Shown here: positions 22,496-33,834 of the stretch, in pieces | Layout: the number at the start of each line of letters is the position of its first letter | Numbering within the stretch: the first letter of the stretch is position 1 | DNA from: Ancylostoma caninum | Lineage: Eukaryota; Nematoda; Chromadorea; Rhabditida; Ancylostomatidae | NCBI GenBank assembly: GCA_037903475.1 | Contig: JBAJFG010000464.1 | Span: 248,001-312,000, forward strand | Direction of reading: 5' to 3' | DNA length: 64,000 nt | Translations under genes and position numbers: made by a program | The notes under the pieces: model-generated | Told to the model about the DNA's origin: nothing | Databases searched by the model: none | The model's input: the letters and a program-made list of their open reading frames with translations, nothing else

Positions 22496-23240
22496 AACTT
22501 GCTGCCGTACCCGACTTCGCTCTGTTGTTCAATTTCACGCTGCAATTTGAACCTGATGTCAACATTTGTTGAACCAAAAAATCCTTTTAAAATGTTCATC
22601 ATTTGGTGATCAACTTACCAACTTAAGTGACCCTTCTTCACCCCTCTCCCCTTCCCTCAAAAATGGGGTGAAGTTGCTTGACTGGTGGATAAATCCTTCT
22701 AAAATGCTTGCCTTACCTACGTTCAGCGTTTCAAAAGATCCCAAAAGGCACATTTTCACCAACCCGTGTGTATCGATAATTTGGCGCAAAATGGTTGTCA
22801 TAGTCGTGTTCAGCGTATTGAGATACCCCAGTAGACATGTCTTTACCACCGCATAATCAAGAATAGAGAAAAATCAATAAAATCAATAGATCGATAATTT
22901 GGCGCAAAATGGTTGTCATGGTGATCAGCGTATTGCGATACCACAGCAGACAAGTCTTTACCACCCCATAATCAAGAGTAGATAAAAATCAATGAAATCA
23001 AAAATCGATAATTTGGCGCAAAATGATTGTCATATTCGTATTCAGCGCATTGAGATATAATAATCGATAATAATCGATATAATCGACAAAGATAATCCCA
23101 GGCGCAAAGTAGCCTATAACCGGCCCCCGAAGGACCTTTATGCAGAATTAGGTCCAGATCGGTTCATCCTCCGCGATTTCTATTCCGAACATACAAACAT
23201 ACAAACAAACAAACACACTTTCGCTTTTATATATACACAG
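22496..23240. repeat. GCCGTACCCGACTTCGC repeat family (copy 2) with internal tandem array
   Basis: Contains three tandem units beginning TCGATAATTTGGCGCAAAAT at 22773, 22891 and 23005 (periods 118 and 114), each with GTTGTCAT and CAGCGYATTGAGAT. It ends with (CAAA)n and ACACTTTCGCTTTTATATAT. Related sequence occurs at 5739-6060 and, degraded, at 46980-47170. Confidence 0.7.
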
Positions 23241-23249
23241 ATAGTGGCA

Positions 23250-24029
23250 CAACCAGTTTTTCACTCAACGCGGGATCGTATGCATTGTCACGATGGACAT
23301 TATTGAAAATGACACACACATATTTGTTGAAGTCAGCAAAATTAGAACTTGCTACGATGTATGATCACTAATCTCAAAGCTGCCAGCTAAGCCGTCTTCT
23401 GGAAACCTCCAAGTGAACGATAAGTGAACATGTCTTGGTCAGCTGTTCTGTGTTGTTTCCTGATAAATGTGGCGTCGAGTGCTGATAAGTCCTTTGATGA
23501 GCGTTAACATTTCTCTCTAATTTTCTACAATGAAAATCCTTATTCCTTACTTTCTTTCCTTCCCCTACCTTCTTTGTGTTTTTTTTTTGTTGCTCATAAC
23601 AAAGTTCCATGAAGGACTCTCGTTAAGATTCGATCAGAAAGAGGGTTAGTCTATGGTCGTGAGATGTCATCAGAACTCATGTTGGTGTCTTGACGATCCG
23701 GCCCACATTCAAATCTTGCAAGTACGATTAATGCGTGCGTGAGCTGTTTAGCAAAACCCCTATGGGGTCACGGTTTAAGCAAGCGTTTCACCTTACTTTT
23801 GTTCCCAATCTCTTCTCAGGTAGAATTGGAATCGTCTGTACGTGAGCGCTGGACGTAGCCAATAAACGTTTTTCTTTCTTTTTGATACGTTCATTCTTGG
23901 GAACTCATCTTGTTGATATCGTTCCCATTAACGTTTTTGGTATACGGCAATCCTGGTAGTGAGAGAAATCAACTTGTTTACGAGCAAAAAAAGACTTTGA
24001 AATGCGCTGACGATGTGTTTTCTTTTCCC
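23250..24029. other. Non-coding, nothing recognised
   Basis: No splice-bounded frame or repeat structure noted. Confidence 0.25.
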
Positions 24030-24125
24030 AGACTTCCGCGGGTTTCCCGACGGAAGTTCCGAAGTAGCTCTGCGGAAATTCCGAGCTGGCTCCGCGGTAC
24101 ATCCGAAATCGAACAAGAGTGACGT
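24030..24125. repeat. CTCCGCGGAAGTTCCGA motif cluster 1
   Basis: Within about 85 bp: CGACGGAAGTTCCGA, CTCTGCGGAAATTCCGA and GGCTCCGCGGTACATCCGA, followed by AGAGTGACGTAATCCGCG. Same motif and the same GAGTGACGT neighbour as cluster 2. Confidence 0.65.
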
Positions 24126-24629
24126 AATCCGCGCATTATTGAGTCAACCATACCTCAACTAAAGAGGTAAAACCACCAAGATGACCATGAACCTGACCAG
24201 GGGTCGTCCCACCACTTGGCACTGCACATGGTTCTCTCGTTTCCTAACGATGAGCCTCAAGCAAGTTTGCCCTCTGACTGTGCTGCATATCGGCATCTAG
24301 TTTCAAATTCGATGGTAACATGGAAAAATTCTTCTTTTGTAAAAATCTGTTAAGTTTTTAAGTTTTCTTATTTATGGGAACAATCCCAGGGGCACATTCA
24401 GCTGGCACCCAAAATATAAATAATAATTTTACCCAAAATTCGACATTACAGATGTCATTATTGGGGCATTCCGAAGTAAATTTCGAAGAAAAAAAAGCGT
24501 GAAAATTTTAATATTCTACCACGGCTTCTTAAACGGCTAGCTGAAGTCAAGCAAAAACATATCACCATAAAAATTGGACGAAAACATATCATTTGATCTG
24601 GTACTTTCTTCGATCATTTTATCTGTCTC

Positions 24630-24815
24630 GAAGCTCCGCGGAAGTTCCGAAAAGTGTCAAGCTCCGAAGCTACTTTTTTCTCTGCGTCTTCATTCGGAAC
24701 TTCCGCGGAACTTTCGCAGAACTTGCGAAAAAATCGGCGAGTGACGTCATGTTTCCGCGGAATTTCCTAAAATTGGCCTTCAATAGTAAATCAGGCTCCG
24801 CGGAAGTTCCGAAAG
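24630..24815. repeat. CTCCGCGGAAGTTCCGA motif cluster 2
   Basis: Exact CTCCGCGGAAGTTCCGA at 24634-24650 and 24796-24812, its inverse TCGGAACTTCCGCGGA-like copy at about 24693, and TTCCGCGGAATTTCC at about 24752, with GAGTGACGTCATG between. The motif core TTCCGCGGAA is palindromic. Confidence 0.7.
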
Positions 24816-25096
24816 TTTATCTAGGTTGTTTTTCACTTCTGTTAAAGTACAACCATAGATACTGCACTCCCCAAGTACACTTTAAAAAATGCTTTTTCGT
24901 GTCATGCCATTGGCATCGGTGTTTCTTGATGATTTCTATTATACCAAAATATATATCGTGGCATGGCTACGAATTATGCGGCAAAATATGCAATGGTGTT
25001 TCCTCAGAGTGTTTGTAAGAATTTCCTGAAGAAAGGAAGTGAACATCCGTGAAGAAAAATAAATCCCACCTGGTCCCCTCTCACTAGATTTCCCAG

Positions 25097-25194
25097 GGTA
25101 TCTCACAGAAATCGCCTGGAAATGTGTTTAATGAGAACAAGCCTTCAACTGCTCCGAACATCTACATCAAGAAAAAACTGCGAGGACCTCACAG
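25097..25194 (+). CDS. Probable exon, unidentified gene
   Basis: Acceptor CTAGATTTCCCAG and donor CCTCACAG|GTAGAT enclose 98 bp with one open frame: GISQKSPGNVFNENKPSTAP, then NIYIKKKLRGPH, two bases over. Starts in phase 0, matching the end of the 20567 exon. Lys/Arg-rich, no recognised domain. Confidence 0.45.
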
Positions 25195-25258
25195 GTAGAT
25201 GGCCATGTAGCCACTGCAACATACGATTTTTTTTGTATGCAAAAGCTCCTGAAAAAAG

Positions 25259-25401
25259 GCTTCAACAGGCAGATCCTGGGCGTGTTCCTCGGCGCAGCTC
25301 TCCAAGGTCGCCACATTACACAGTCGTGTCATTTCACGATCGAAATGTACTTATCGATCATCTCCCTATCGATGAGTCCACGCAAAGTGCACTGCTGTCC
25401 A
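25259..25401 (+). CDS. Probable exon, unidentified gene (boundaries uncertain)
   Basis: The frame reads RLQQADPGRVPRRSSPRSP, then HYTVVSFHDRNVLIDHLPID and ESTQSALLSS. The in-phase acceptor would be GAAAAAAG at 25258, 64 bp after the previous donor. The stronger acceptor TTCAACAG at 25268 is out of phase with it. The donor is unclear (A|GTGTCT at 25402 is one option). Confidence 0.35.
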
Positions 25402-25699
25402 GTGTCTTCTCACTAATGTGGTGTTTCCGTACGAGTTCTGCTTATTTATCATGTTCTCATCCGAATATGTACTTTCCGATGTTCGGTGGATTTTCTGATC
25501 GATAGTGTTGATGGAGTACATGGCAGTTTGTTTTGTTCACTGTCGCGTGCTGGCAGTGATGAACTCGGTCGATTCGTCGCTGAAAACCAGCTGACGCGTC
25601 GATTTTCGTGGGTATTTTGGCGATTTCAGGTGGTTTTTCAAAGATAGCAGTACACAGCACTCCTTCTATAGACCTCCCTTTCTCCTCTTGGTGATTTCC

Positions 25700-27540
25700 T
25701 ATTCTCAAATGCTCAACTGCATCGACTACTCGTTCTCTAGAGAGCCTGGTGCTGATATGATCTCATCTTTTCTCATCGCCATATTTTTCTTTATTATTTA
25801 CTACTGATATGATTGTTTACATCATCCTTGAGCCATATAAGACGTCAATCCTTATTGCGCACTTCAATTAGCGATCGCATCGCACAATCCACGCGGCGCG
25901 GCAGGCCAGCTAGGCGTTTTTATTGTTGGTTGTTGCCGGGGTTAGCGCTTTGCCTATATTCCATACGGGTGCTTTCTCTATTTATGGTCATCCTCACATA
26001 CCTTTACATCATTGGGTATTAAAATTGCAACGCATAACAACCACAGAGCCCAGCTGATGCCACGAGATCGCCCGCACCGCGTACATTGCGCGACGCGGTC
26101 TCGTTTTCAGGTGTACATTAGCTATTGATCTTTCCTGTATTCGGGTCTTTCCATAAGAAACATTGGCACTATTCGGCAAGTTCTGCCCCAAAATTTCAAA
26201 GAATTTTTTTTCGCTCAAACTTGGCATAGGAGGGTTATTTGAGGTGCTGAACACCAATATCGTATCCATTTTTTGTACCGTAACTCCGTCTTTGTAGGTT
26301 TACTACAGTGGGTATACTCTGGATACAGTGTGTGAGAGAATCCTCTCAAATTTTGAGAGGAGTGGTTGTTTTAATCGCTGATCACGACTATCAACTTTAT
26401 TTTGCACGCCTCCTTTAATTTTTTTTCCAAATCGGCATTTTCTTCCAATTTCTTACCGTATACCTACCGTATCTCTAAGAAAATAAGGTTACGATTCAAA
26501 ATAGATGCGGTATTCGTAATAAGCACTCAAAACAACCCCTCCGTGCAAATTTTGAGAGGATTCGGTGAGATACTGTATCTACCTACCGTTGCCCTACAAA
26601 AAATTAGTCATGGTGCAAAACGGATACGATATTCGTGTTCAGCACCTCAAATAACCCCTCTAGGCGAAGCTTGGGCAAAAATTTCCACTTCAAAATTTTG
26701 AGGCACAACTAGCCGAGTAGTGCCGAAACATTGAACTACTTTTTCGAAAAAAAAAACCTAGAAGGATGAATAGAAACCCTTCCATTAACATCGATAATTA
26801 CAACAAAATTCCGCGTATATGCTTCAGTTGCAGTCGGAGACGAGTGAGCTAGGCGTGGGAGAAGGAATTAAGAAATTAGAAATGGACCCATACAAAGTTT
26901 CCTTCATTTTCTAGGATAAATTTGAAAGATTAGTTAATCCATTCTAGTGGGGTGAGGGAGGGAAGTGACATATCAATGTAGATCCACTCAGGATTGACAG
27001 CCCCATGCGCTTTCTTTGACGCAACATAACCGCTGCTTCTCGATTGCTTGGTGCCAAAATAGGAAACTCTAAATCAAGGAAATTGCTATTTTCCACTTTT
27101 TCTGAAAATAGTTACCCTCGAGGTGATTTCTCAAAATTATCATCTTTAGGGCAAGACTAAAGCTTACAATTAAGTGGATGTGCCAGAGCTTACATTATGC
27201 ATCTCGTCGTATCCGCTCGCATTACCCATAGTGAGACATATGGTTCGATTTTTTTTTTCAAAAATTCAATCAAGACATCTCATGACGTTTCCCTCGCAAT
27301 GACCTTCTTCTCTCAGCAGGACAAGACAAATTCCGGATCGAGGTACTTCGGTACTTCGTCTGTCTTGTGTCTGTTCATCTCTTCATATTTTGCGAGAGTT
27401 TGTCCCCACTTGTTTTTTTTTGCACAAGCAGAAATGGGACTTACCCAGCGATTTGTCATGCGGCATGCGGGAGCGACCACATCAAAAAGATTAGCTACTT
27501 CTTAGCATGGATAACTAGTTTGGAGTTTTACTGACTCGTT
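25700..27540. other. Unassigned; inverted repeat pair 26195-26285 / 26600-26705
   Basis: TTGAGGTGCTGAACACCAAT (26239-26258) is inverted relative to ATTCGTGTTCAGCACCTCAA (26632-26651), with flanking similarity of about 90 bp. A third, weaker copy lies near 26490-26570. No gene supported; this may be intron of the + strand gene. Confidence 0.4.
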
Positions 27541-27543
27541 CAG

Positions 27544-28269
27544 AATCCGTATAATCGCGTCGGCGTTCAGCAGTCGCCGCGATTATAGTAAGTCTGGACC
27601 TTGAGCTTTGATATGTTTATGTTTCTAGGAATGAGAAATCTATGGGAAGTAGAACGTTCTCGATTTTCACCCTTATCGTCGTGTTCCGCACGGTGAATTC
27701 CGGAAGGGCGTAGAGGCGTTAGTTAGAGGCAAATTGCAGCTGCTTTCAGCTGCTGTAGTGGTGCCAGTAGGATATGCAAGCAGGACCTTTATTAACAAAT
27801 TGTACTAGTAAGCGATGCCTTTGCATCTTGTTTTTTTCACCGAAATGACTGCGGTTGCCTTTCGCTGTATCATTGTATTGTACCTGGCAATGAAAAGCTG
27901 GCGTGAAAGAGCTCAAGGCTATGTATATGTGTTTGTACTCGATCACAGAGTCGCTAACCTAACCACCATATAGGGAGAAATCGGTGGACTCCTGGTTCTC
28001 CGCAGTAATTCCTCAGCCATTGAATAAGAATGATTCGATGTGATCATAGCTCTTCAACGTCCGCGACGATCGTTCGTTTTTCCATAAGTTTCTTCCCAAG
28101 TGGCGGTTTCTCGTCCGTAGACCGGTCCAGCACCGATGGATCACAGATGTCTCATCTTAATTCCTCATTGTACTATTTTTTTCCGCGAAAACATTGCATT
28201 TGCGCCGATCCCTGCAGTAACGCCAAATATAGCCCGATGTTTCTGCGCTATCACAATCTTCACCTTTAG
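27544..28269 (+). CDS. 3' end of an unidentified + strand gene, four exons
   Basis: Exons 27544-27587, 27629-27692, 28089 or 28101-28169, and 28218-28269. Splice sites: CTCGTTCAG / A|GTAAGT; GTTTCTAG / CG|GTGAAT; CATAAG or CCCAAG / TT|GTACTA; CCTGCAG. Intron lengths are 41, about 400 and 48 bp. All three joins keep phase without a stop. Reading: IRIIASAFSSRRDY, then RMRNLWEVERSRFSPLSSCS, GGFSSVDRSSTDGSQMSHLN and NAKYSPMFLRYHNLHL, then TAG. AATAAA at 28587-28592 could be its polyadenylation signal. Ser/Arg-rich and probably a disordered C-terminus. The exons upstream at 14.8-25.4 kb may belong to it. No family recognised. Confidence 0.5.
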
Positions 28270-28842
28270 TTATGAACCACATAATCGTAAGTTTGGCTGG
28301 TAAATAGTTGTCACTAGGGGTGGGCACATCTACTTCCAATGTATTGCCCAACGAAATACTGAAATATGATAACGAAAACCGGCTATAATATATGATATAG
28401 TGAGGAAATACCGACTTATAGTAGTTTTTTTTTGACAATTCAGCTGTTTACCCGGAGATGTAGCTGTTCATCCAATGATGGAGCTGTTCATCTGAAATAT
28501 GTACGTTGGCCACGCTCCCACCGAGTTAACAGCTCGCCTCTCCTCCTCCCCGCCCTCCATGAATAACTATTATAAAATGAATAGAGAATAAAGAGAGGGA
28601 ACACAACTCTATCTTGTGGACAACGTCCGTAAACTCTGGACAAGGACTGACGACCATTTTCGACTGATGTGTTCTTACACACATACGAATGGAAGTCTTT
28701 TGTTTCTTCATCTTTACAAAAAAAGCGAATCAACAGTGTCTGTTGACCATTTCGAACCTGTAGTGTGAATAAGCAACTCTGCAAACACGACTCTTTGGCT
28801 CGGTTTTGACAACTAGCCTTTTTCTCCTGCTGTTTTCTACCT
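28270..28842. other. Probable 3' UTR then non-coding
   Basis: Contains AATAAA at 28587. The 144-codon - strand frame starting at 28922 crosses into the next repeat and looks incidental. Confidence 0.3.
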
Positions 28843-29480
28843 ACGGTTCGCTCCGCAGCCACTAGCAAATGGGTGCCCCTGGGCGACCCGGGGTCGTCCC
28901 TTTGCGTCCCTCTATTAAACACGGAATTAACGAGGACAAAAGTGAGTAAGTGGATGAAACCACCACCGGATTTCTATGAACTGACCGTGTGGAAACTGTG
29001 TGCAGAAATACTAGTGCTCTACCATGCTTTTGAGAAATTGACGATTGAGCACATCTCTGTTTTTTCTAATTTTCACGGTGCTACTTCAGAAGAATTTTAT
29101 GCTTTTCTGTGATCACTACCATGCATTTACTGAGACCTAGTCTTGCACTACTAAAACCCTCAAAGTGGAGAGGATCTGGAAATTGTAACCTTACATTCTC
29201 TGGTTGTGAATTACGCATCGAGCGTGCAAAGCACTAGTTGAAAAGTTCAAAACTCAATTCCTTCTCTTCCTCCAATGTTCTAAGAAACAAAATTGATGAT
29301 TTCGATATACCCGCAAGGGAATGTGTCGAAATACTGGTTTCCCATAGAACCTCCAAGTTTTCCAGAATTCGAAAAAACAAAACCGAAAATTCGGTCGCTC
29401 GGCTCTGAGAATCCTAAGTTGGTGGCAGCTGTTTGTCACCTACAGGGAGCTAGGAGCCTCAACAGTATTCCTCAGCAGTA
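28843..29480 (+). repeat. Long inverted element pair, left copy
   Basis: About 640 bp matching, in inverse orientation and with moderate divergence, 30065-30708. Shared landmarks: GGTTCGCTCCGCAGCCA, GTGCCCCTGGGCGACCC, AATTTTCACGGTGCTACTTC, AAAATTGATGATTTCGATAT and AAGTTGGTGGCAGCTG. Both copies keep an open stretch reading VSKWMKPPPDF... FSNFHGATSEEF here and VSKWIKPVPDF... FLNFHGATSVEF in the other. It may descend from a transposon protein or a captured gene. Confidence 0.75.
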
Positions 29481-30064
29481 CTCGAAAGCTTGCTCAAACT
29501 AGAGTATGTTTCCAGACCAGTAGACGTCAGTGAATTTAGACCTCGTGAAAATGAAGGATGCATTCCGAATTGAAGTTGTTGATTGAGGACTGCAAAATAA
29601 TAAGAAATGGAAGTGGAGAAGATGATTGGAATGTTGCGGCCTGCATATAACTATAATCAAGTTCTTTTGACTAGTTGATAGAGCAATCACGTTACGACAA
29701 CAGCTGTGACCTCTCTAATCCTGTAGGTAACAGGGAAAACCAGGAAAATGCCTGAAGGATTGGCATGACTTTCGCAGTTCCCTTCGTAATCGGTGTACTG
29801 ACTTCGCGATCCTTCGATAATACACCTAGGGCAGTATAACTTTGGTTATACCGCATGATAACGCAAGCTAGTCCAACACCAATATCTGCTGTCATGCTTT
29901 TAACCCTTCGCAGATGCAAATTCATTTCGATTTCTGAATTTGGGCTAACTTGGTAGCTATTTCAATCGATTGATGCTATCCACTATGCTAATTTATCATC
30001 TCCATAAATGTTTCACCTTTCCATTTGAGATGAAATAAAATGTACGGCATCATGCTGTATAGTT
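29481..30064. other. Spacer between the inverted copies
   Basis: No gene supported. Confidence 0.3.
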
Positions 30065-30708
30065 TGACCAAACTTTCGAGATTTCCTACTAAGGCTCCCA
30101 ACTCGCTGTGGGAGACACCCAGCTGTCACCAACTTCGCATTTTCGAGGCGGAGCCGCAGAATTTCCAATAATTTTAGATATTTGTGTAGACTATGGGGAG
30201 GCTACTTCGAAACAATCCAACCCAATTACTTCGTAATCATCATTTTTGTCTCTAAGAAGATTGAAAAAGTGAAGAAGTTGACTTTTAACTTTTCGTTTAA
30301 CGCTCAATGCATTCGATTCGTAGTTCACAAGCTGATAACCTAAAATTACATTTTTCCGATTCCTTGATTTTTGAGGATTCTTGTAGAGCACTACTAGCTC
30401 TAATCAGCTGCGGTGTACTAACTTCGGCAAACCATGAAATTCGACTGAAGTAGCACCGTGAAAATTGAGAAAAATGAAAATGTGCTGTATCGCCAATTTT
30501 TCAAAAGCATCGAAAGGCACTGGTTTTGTTGCGTGCACTTTCCACGCGGTGGGTTCATCGAAATCCGGTACTGGCTTTATCCATTTACTTACTCTTGGCC
30601 TCATTAATTCATTGTTTAATGAGGGAGTTTAATGAGGGACGCAAAGGGGCGACCCCGGGTCGCCCGGGGGCACCCATTTGCTACTGGCTGTGGAGCGAAC
30701 CGTAGCTT
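30065..30708 (-). repeat. Long inverted element pair, right copy
   Basis: Inverse counterpart of 28843-29480. The GGGGCGACCCCGGGTCGCCC segment at about 30646-30667 is itself a near palindrome. Confidence 0.75.
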
Positions 30709-31143
30709 TTTAGTAGGAATAAGTCCGTGATCACAGAAATATCGAAGTGCCTGAGTTCTGAACAACTCAATAGTCTTCTGTGATGCTCATACATATGTGT
30801 ATTCACAGCTGTTTTGATAAGAAACACCTGGACTTTCTTCATCTCAAAAATAAATCTGGTATAAAATAGTGCTCCATTCCCTCTGTCAATATTGGACCGA
30901 AAAGTTTTATAGATGGGTCTCATTATAAATGTTAAGTTTCTGTGTCCCCACTAAGAAACATTTATTTCATATTATTCCAATTCATTTTTTTTGAAAAATT
31001 TCACTTTGGAATTGTCTAGTATCCAGGTTCTGTTTTTCTGAAATGAGCAAATATTTCCTCTCACAGCTTGCTTACGTGCCATGCACTTGGGAACTCTCGA
31101 AAAACGAAAAAAATGTGTCCACAACAATCTTCTGATAGAGCTA
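30709..31143. other. Non-coding, nothing recognised
   Basis: No supported gene or repeat. Confidence 0.25.
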
Positions 31144-31414
31144 CAGTGGACTTCTACGGCGTTGGCTCATCCACGGCCTCGAGATGGACGCCGCGCAACC
31201 GCACCGCGCGCGCCATAACCCATGTCTTCAGCTACTGTTATGCTATTTCTGGCAGCTTTGCTATACGTTTTAGGGATTTTTGACCGAATCGGGGAGAAAA
31301 GCGCCTAGGAATAGCATTCAGGCGGGCAGATGTCACCAATCCCGGTGCGCGCGGCCCGGTTGCGTAGCGTCCTTCTCGAGGCCGCGGATGGGCCACCGTC
31401 TTCGACGTCTACTG
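31144..31414. repeat. TA-flanked MITE, CAGTGGACGTC family (copy 2)
   Basis: CAGTGGACTTCTACGGC at the left end, GACGTCTACTG at the right, TA on both sides (31142-31143 and 31415-31416). Homologous to copies at 11252 and 51310. Confidence 0.85.
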
Positions 31415-31454
31415 TACATCGTGTGAGAACACCCACTTTCCGCATATTTAAATT

Positions 31455-32030
31455 CTCGAATGATCTCTTTTATTTCAGACTGGGCAGATATTTATACAAT
31501 TCATCCGAAGTTGCACATGTGTTAATTTATGACGACTGCACTTGTGGAGGCAATGTGCTTGCAAATACTGTCCTTCTCAAAAATACTTGCCTTACGCTTC
31601 ACCTCCCATCTGCTAAGCAGCGCCGCATCACCTATGCATTATGACGTGGTCTGACGTGGCTGAGCTGACGACGGTTGAGCGTGAGGCAAGAATTTTTGAG
31701 AAAGACTGTACGTGCGACGCTATTTCGCTAGAACAAGACGATCAGCAAAGTGAAATGCCATTGATCAACTTAGTTTCCCATTATACTTCGGCTAAGGTAG
31801 GAAAGAAAGAGTGCATAGATAAATTAGTACCAATTTGAAAATGCAACGCTGTATGAAAGTGACGAAAACCTTTCCAAAGAGAAAAACAACTTGAAGAATT
31901 TATGGTAAAAACGTAAGCCGATTAGGTCCGTTGCGTTACCAGAAGCTCACAGCGTTGAAACATATTTTGATCTGGGTAATTCACAGGTACCTCCACGACG
32001 TGAATCCATTGCCCGTACCAGTGAATGCTC
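31455..32030 (+). pseudogene. Decayed protein-coding region, origin unknown
   Basis: After a good acceptor (TTTTATTTCAG, 31477) there is an open frame reading YDDCTCGGNVLANTVLLKN. A second frame at 31641 reads EREARIFEKDCTCDAISLEQ, DDQQSEMPLINLVSHYTSAK. A third frame reads FENATLYESDENLSKEKNNL and, after TAA, SVALPEAHSVETYFDLGNSQ. The gaps that would have to be introns are only 31 and 21 bp, too short, so I read this as one coding region broken by indels and a stop. Retroelement pol or a dead host gene are both possible. Confidence 0.35.
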
Positions 32031-33100
32031 CGGGTAGATAGTGGCCTACCACTTCTCTTGAATGGGACGAGTTCTCCTGACGAGAAAAGAAGATACTTCA
32101 TCCGATCAGTTTGCCCCATTCAGGGATGACGTTCAATGACGAGGATAGCCAACTTCATCACTTTTTGGTCCGAAAACTCGTCCATCGTGTATAAGCCGGA
32201 AGCTTGGAACTCTTCCGGGAACCATTATGAATCCCGTCACAGCTATCCTGTCGTGTTCTTGCCGTTTTCGTAATAGCACGGGAGCTTCGCTCTAGTTCCG
32301 CAGATGCACAGAATAAAATCTGTCGTAGAGCATGTTGCAGTCTTGACTTAGTGAAATTTATATGTTTAGTTTTTGCTCTGTTATCAATCCAGAGAGAATT
32401 TTTTTAGTTTTGCCTAATTTTCTAGTTTTTCATCCTGACAATCATCAACAGCTCAAATTGTAGGCGAAACTCTGCATATTTTTAGGATTCGCTCAGATTT
32501 CATAGTACGAAATTCGTTCGTCTCTTGGCTCCTCCACTGGAATATCTGTACCCGCATTTATCCACATTATTTATGGGTTTTTCCCTGTGTAAATAAGCAC
32601 GTCCAGAAATGGTAACTGGCACGGTTTATTTGTTGAGCGGCGCTTGAGTCAGTGTTTATGCGCGACTTCTTTTCACCGCGCCACGCCCACGAAGTCGTCC
32701 CGTCGCTCGGATTTTCCATAGAACTCTTTGCAGTCTTCCTGGTGCCAGTGAGGTCATTCAGTGACCTTCGAAGGATTGCTCGTGGACCGCTGTTCATTTG
32801 GGCTGGCTTTTGTTGGCGATATATTCTTGCAGTGTCCTCCACGATTGGGCTCGCTGGCCAAGGGCACTGTGGGAGCGCCATTTCGATCCGTAGAACCGCC
32901 TTCGCTAACAGACTGCATCTATTTTTGTATCGATTTTTCTAAGAAATCGGGAGAGCCCTTTGCAGTAAAGGGTTTGTGCCAGTATTAATGTATTTTGTTC
33001 TCCTTGTCGCTTCTCCACCTTGTTTTGCACTTGCTTGATGGTTTGTAGGTTTGTTTATGGGGTACGATTTTTTTGGTAGGTGTGCGCTAGGAATGCAGCC
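32031..33100. other. Unassigned
   Basis: Overlapping open frames at 32652-32942 and 32761-32988 (+) share the same DNA in different frames. The second (GTVGAPFRSVEPPSLTD) has protein-like composition but no start, splice sites or family. No confident gene. Confidence 0.2.
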
Positions 33101-33109
33101 CGTGTAGAG

Positions 33110-33290
33110 CGTAGCACCTCGAGTGGAAGCCCTAGCAGCATCTGCTTTCACATATTGCCATTCTCCCCTCAACTGCTGCCATGGCTCAGCAATTGCTGCT
33201 AAAAGGATGACTGCTCGAATAGCTACTAGGGTTTCTACTCGATGGTTTACGCGGTTTTGGGTGCATTCCTAGCACATATCTACCAGAGTA
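33110..33290. repeat. Dispersed repeat, 'CTCCCCTCAAYTGCTGC' family (copy 1)
   Basis: CCATTCTCCCCTCAACTGCT, then GGGTTTCTACTCGATGG and CTAGCACATATCTACCAGAG correspond to 38699-38875 (CCATCCTCCCCTCAATTGCT, GGGTTTCTAGTGGACG, CTAGCGCACAGACAGTACCAG). Confidence 0.65.
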
Positions 33291-33676
33291 GGTGTTTGTG
33301 GAGCATTTATTGCTTATTACTTTTTTTTTCCTCAGCTACTGGATTTTTAACGTACTTTTACTTCCTTTGAGGAACAAATTAGATTCCAAGTTATGTAAAT
33401 TTTCTCTTTTAGTTCCCTGCTTGTTTTGCCTTTGCACCCTATTTTTTTGCACAGCTTGGCCCTTTCATTTGGGTGTATGTCGGGAGAATATGTACATGGA
33501 ATCTCAATGGGAAATACGGAAGTTTTGGATGTACATATTACAAAAATCTACATGTAAAGGTAACGGGGTCTAAGAAAAGACTTTGGAATTGTTTCTCACC
33601 TCATTAATTGAAGATAAAGGACTTTCTTGATCGGAATCGTTTATTTTTCGGTAGTTCTCGTGCATTCCTCAGGCAA

Positions 33677-33834
33677 TTTTTCGGAAGGACCGCAGCAGAA
33701 GGCCGGAAGAGCCGACATGTGACCTGCCGTTCTTCCGGTTTCCTGCTGCATTTCTTCCGATTAGCTGCTGCAGTCCTTCCGAACAGCTGCTGCAGTCCCT
33801 CCGAATAGCTGCTGCGGTCCTTCCGAAAAATTTT
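33677..33834. repeat. Hairpin element with 22-bp internal tandem repeats
   Basis: TTTTTCGGAAGGACCGCAGC at the left is the exact inverse of GCTGCGGTCCTTCCGAAAAA at the right (24-bp perfect arms, 33677-33700 and 33809-33832). Inside, units AGCTGCTGCAGTCCTTCCGA recur with a 22-bp period (about 33763, 33785, 33807), with a looser unit at 33742. Confidence 0.85.

Noticed and set aside
28488..28922. 144-codon - strand frame
   Set aside because: It spans the edge of a dispersed repeat, with no motif, splice site or similarity between repeat copies in that frame.
31797..31923. Genuine introns of 31 and 21 bp
   Set aside because: Below the known minimum for nematode spliceosomal introns; the 21-bp piece is also a multiple of three carrying a stop, so decay is simpler.
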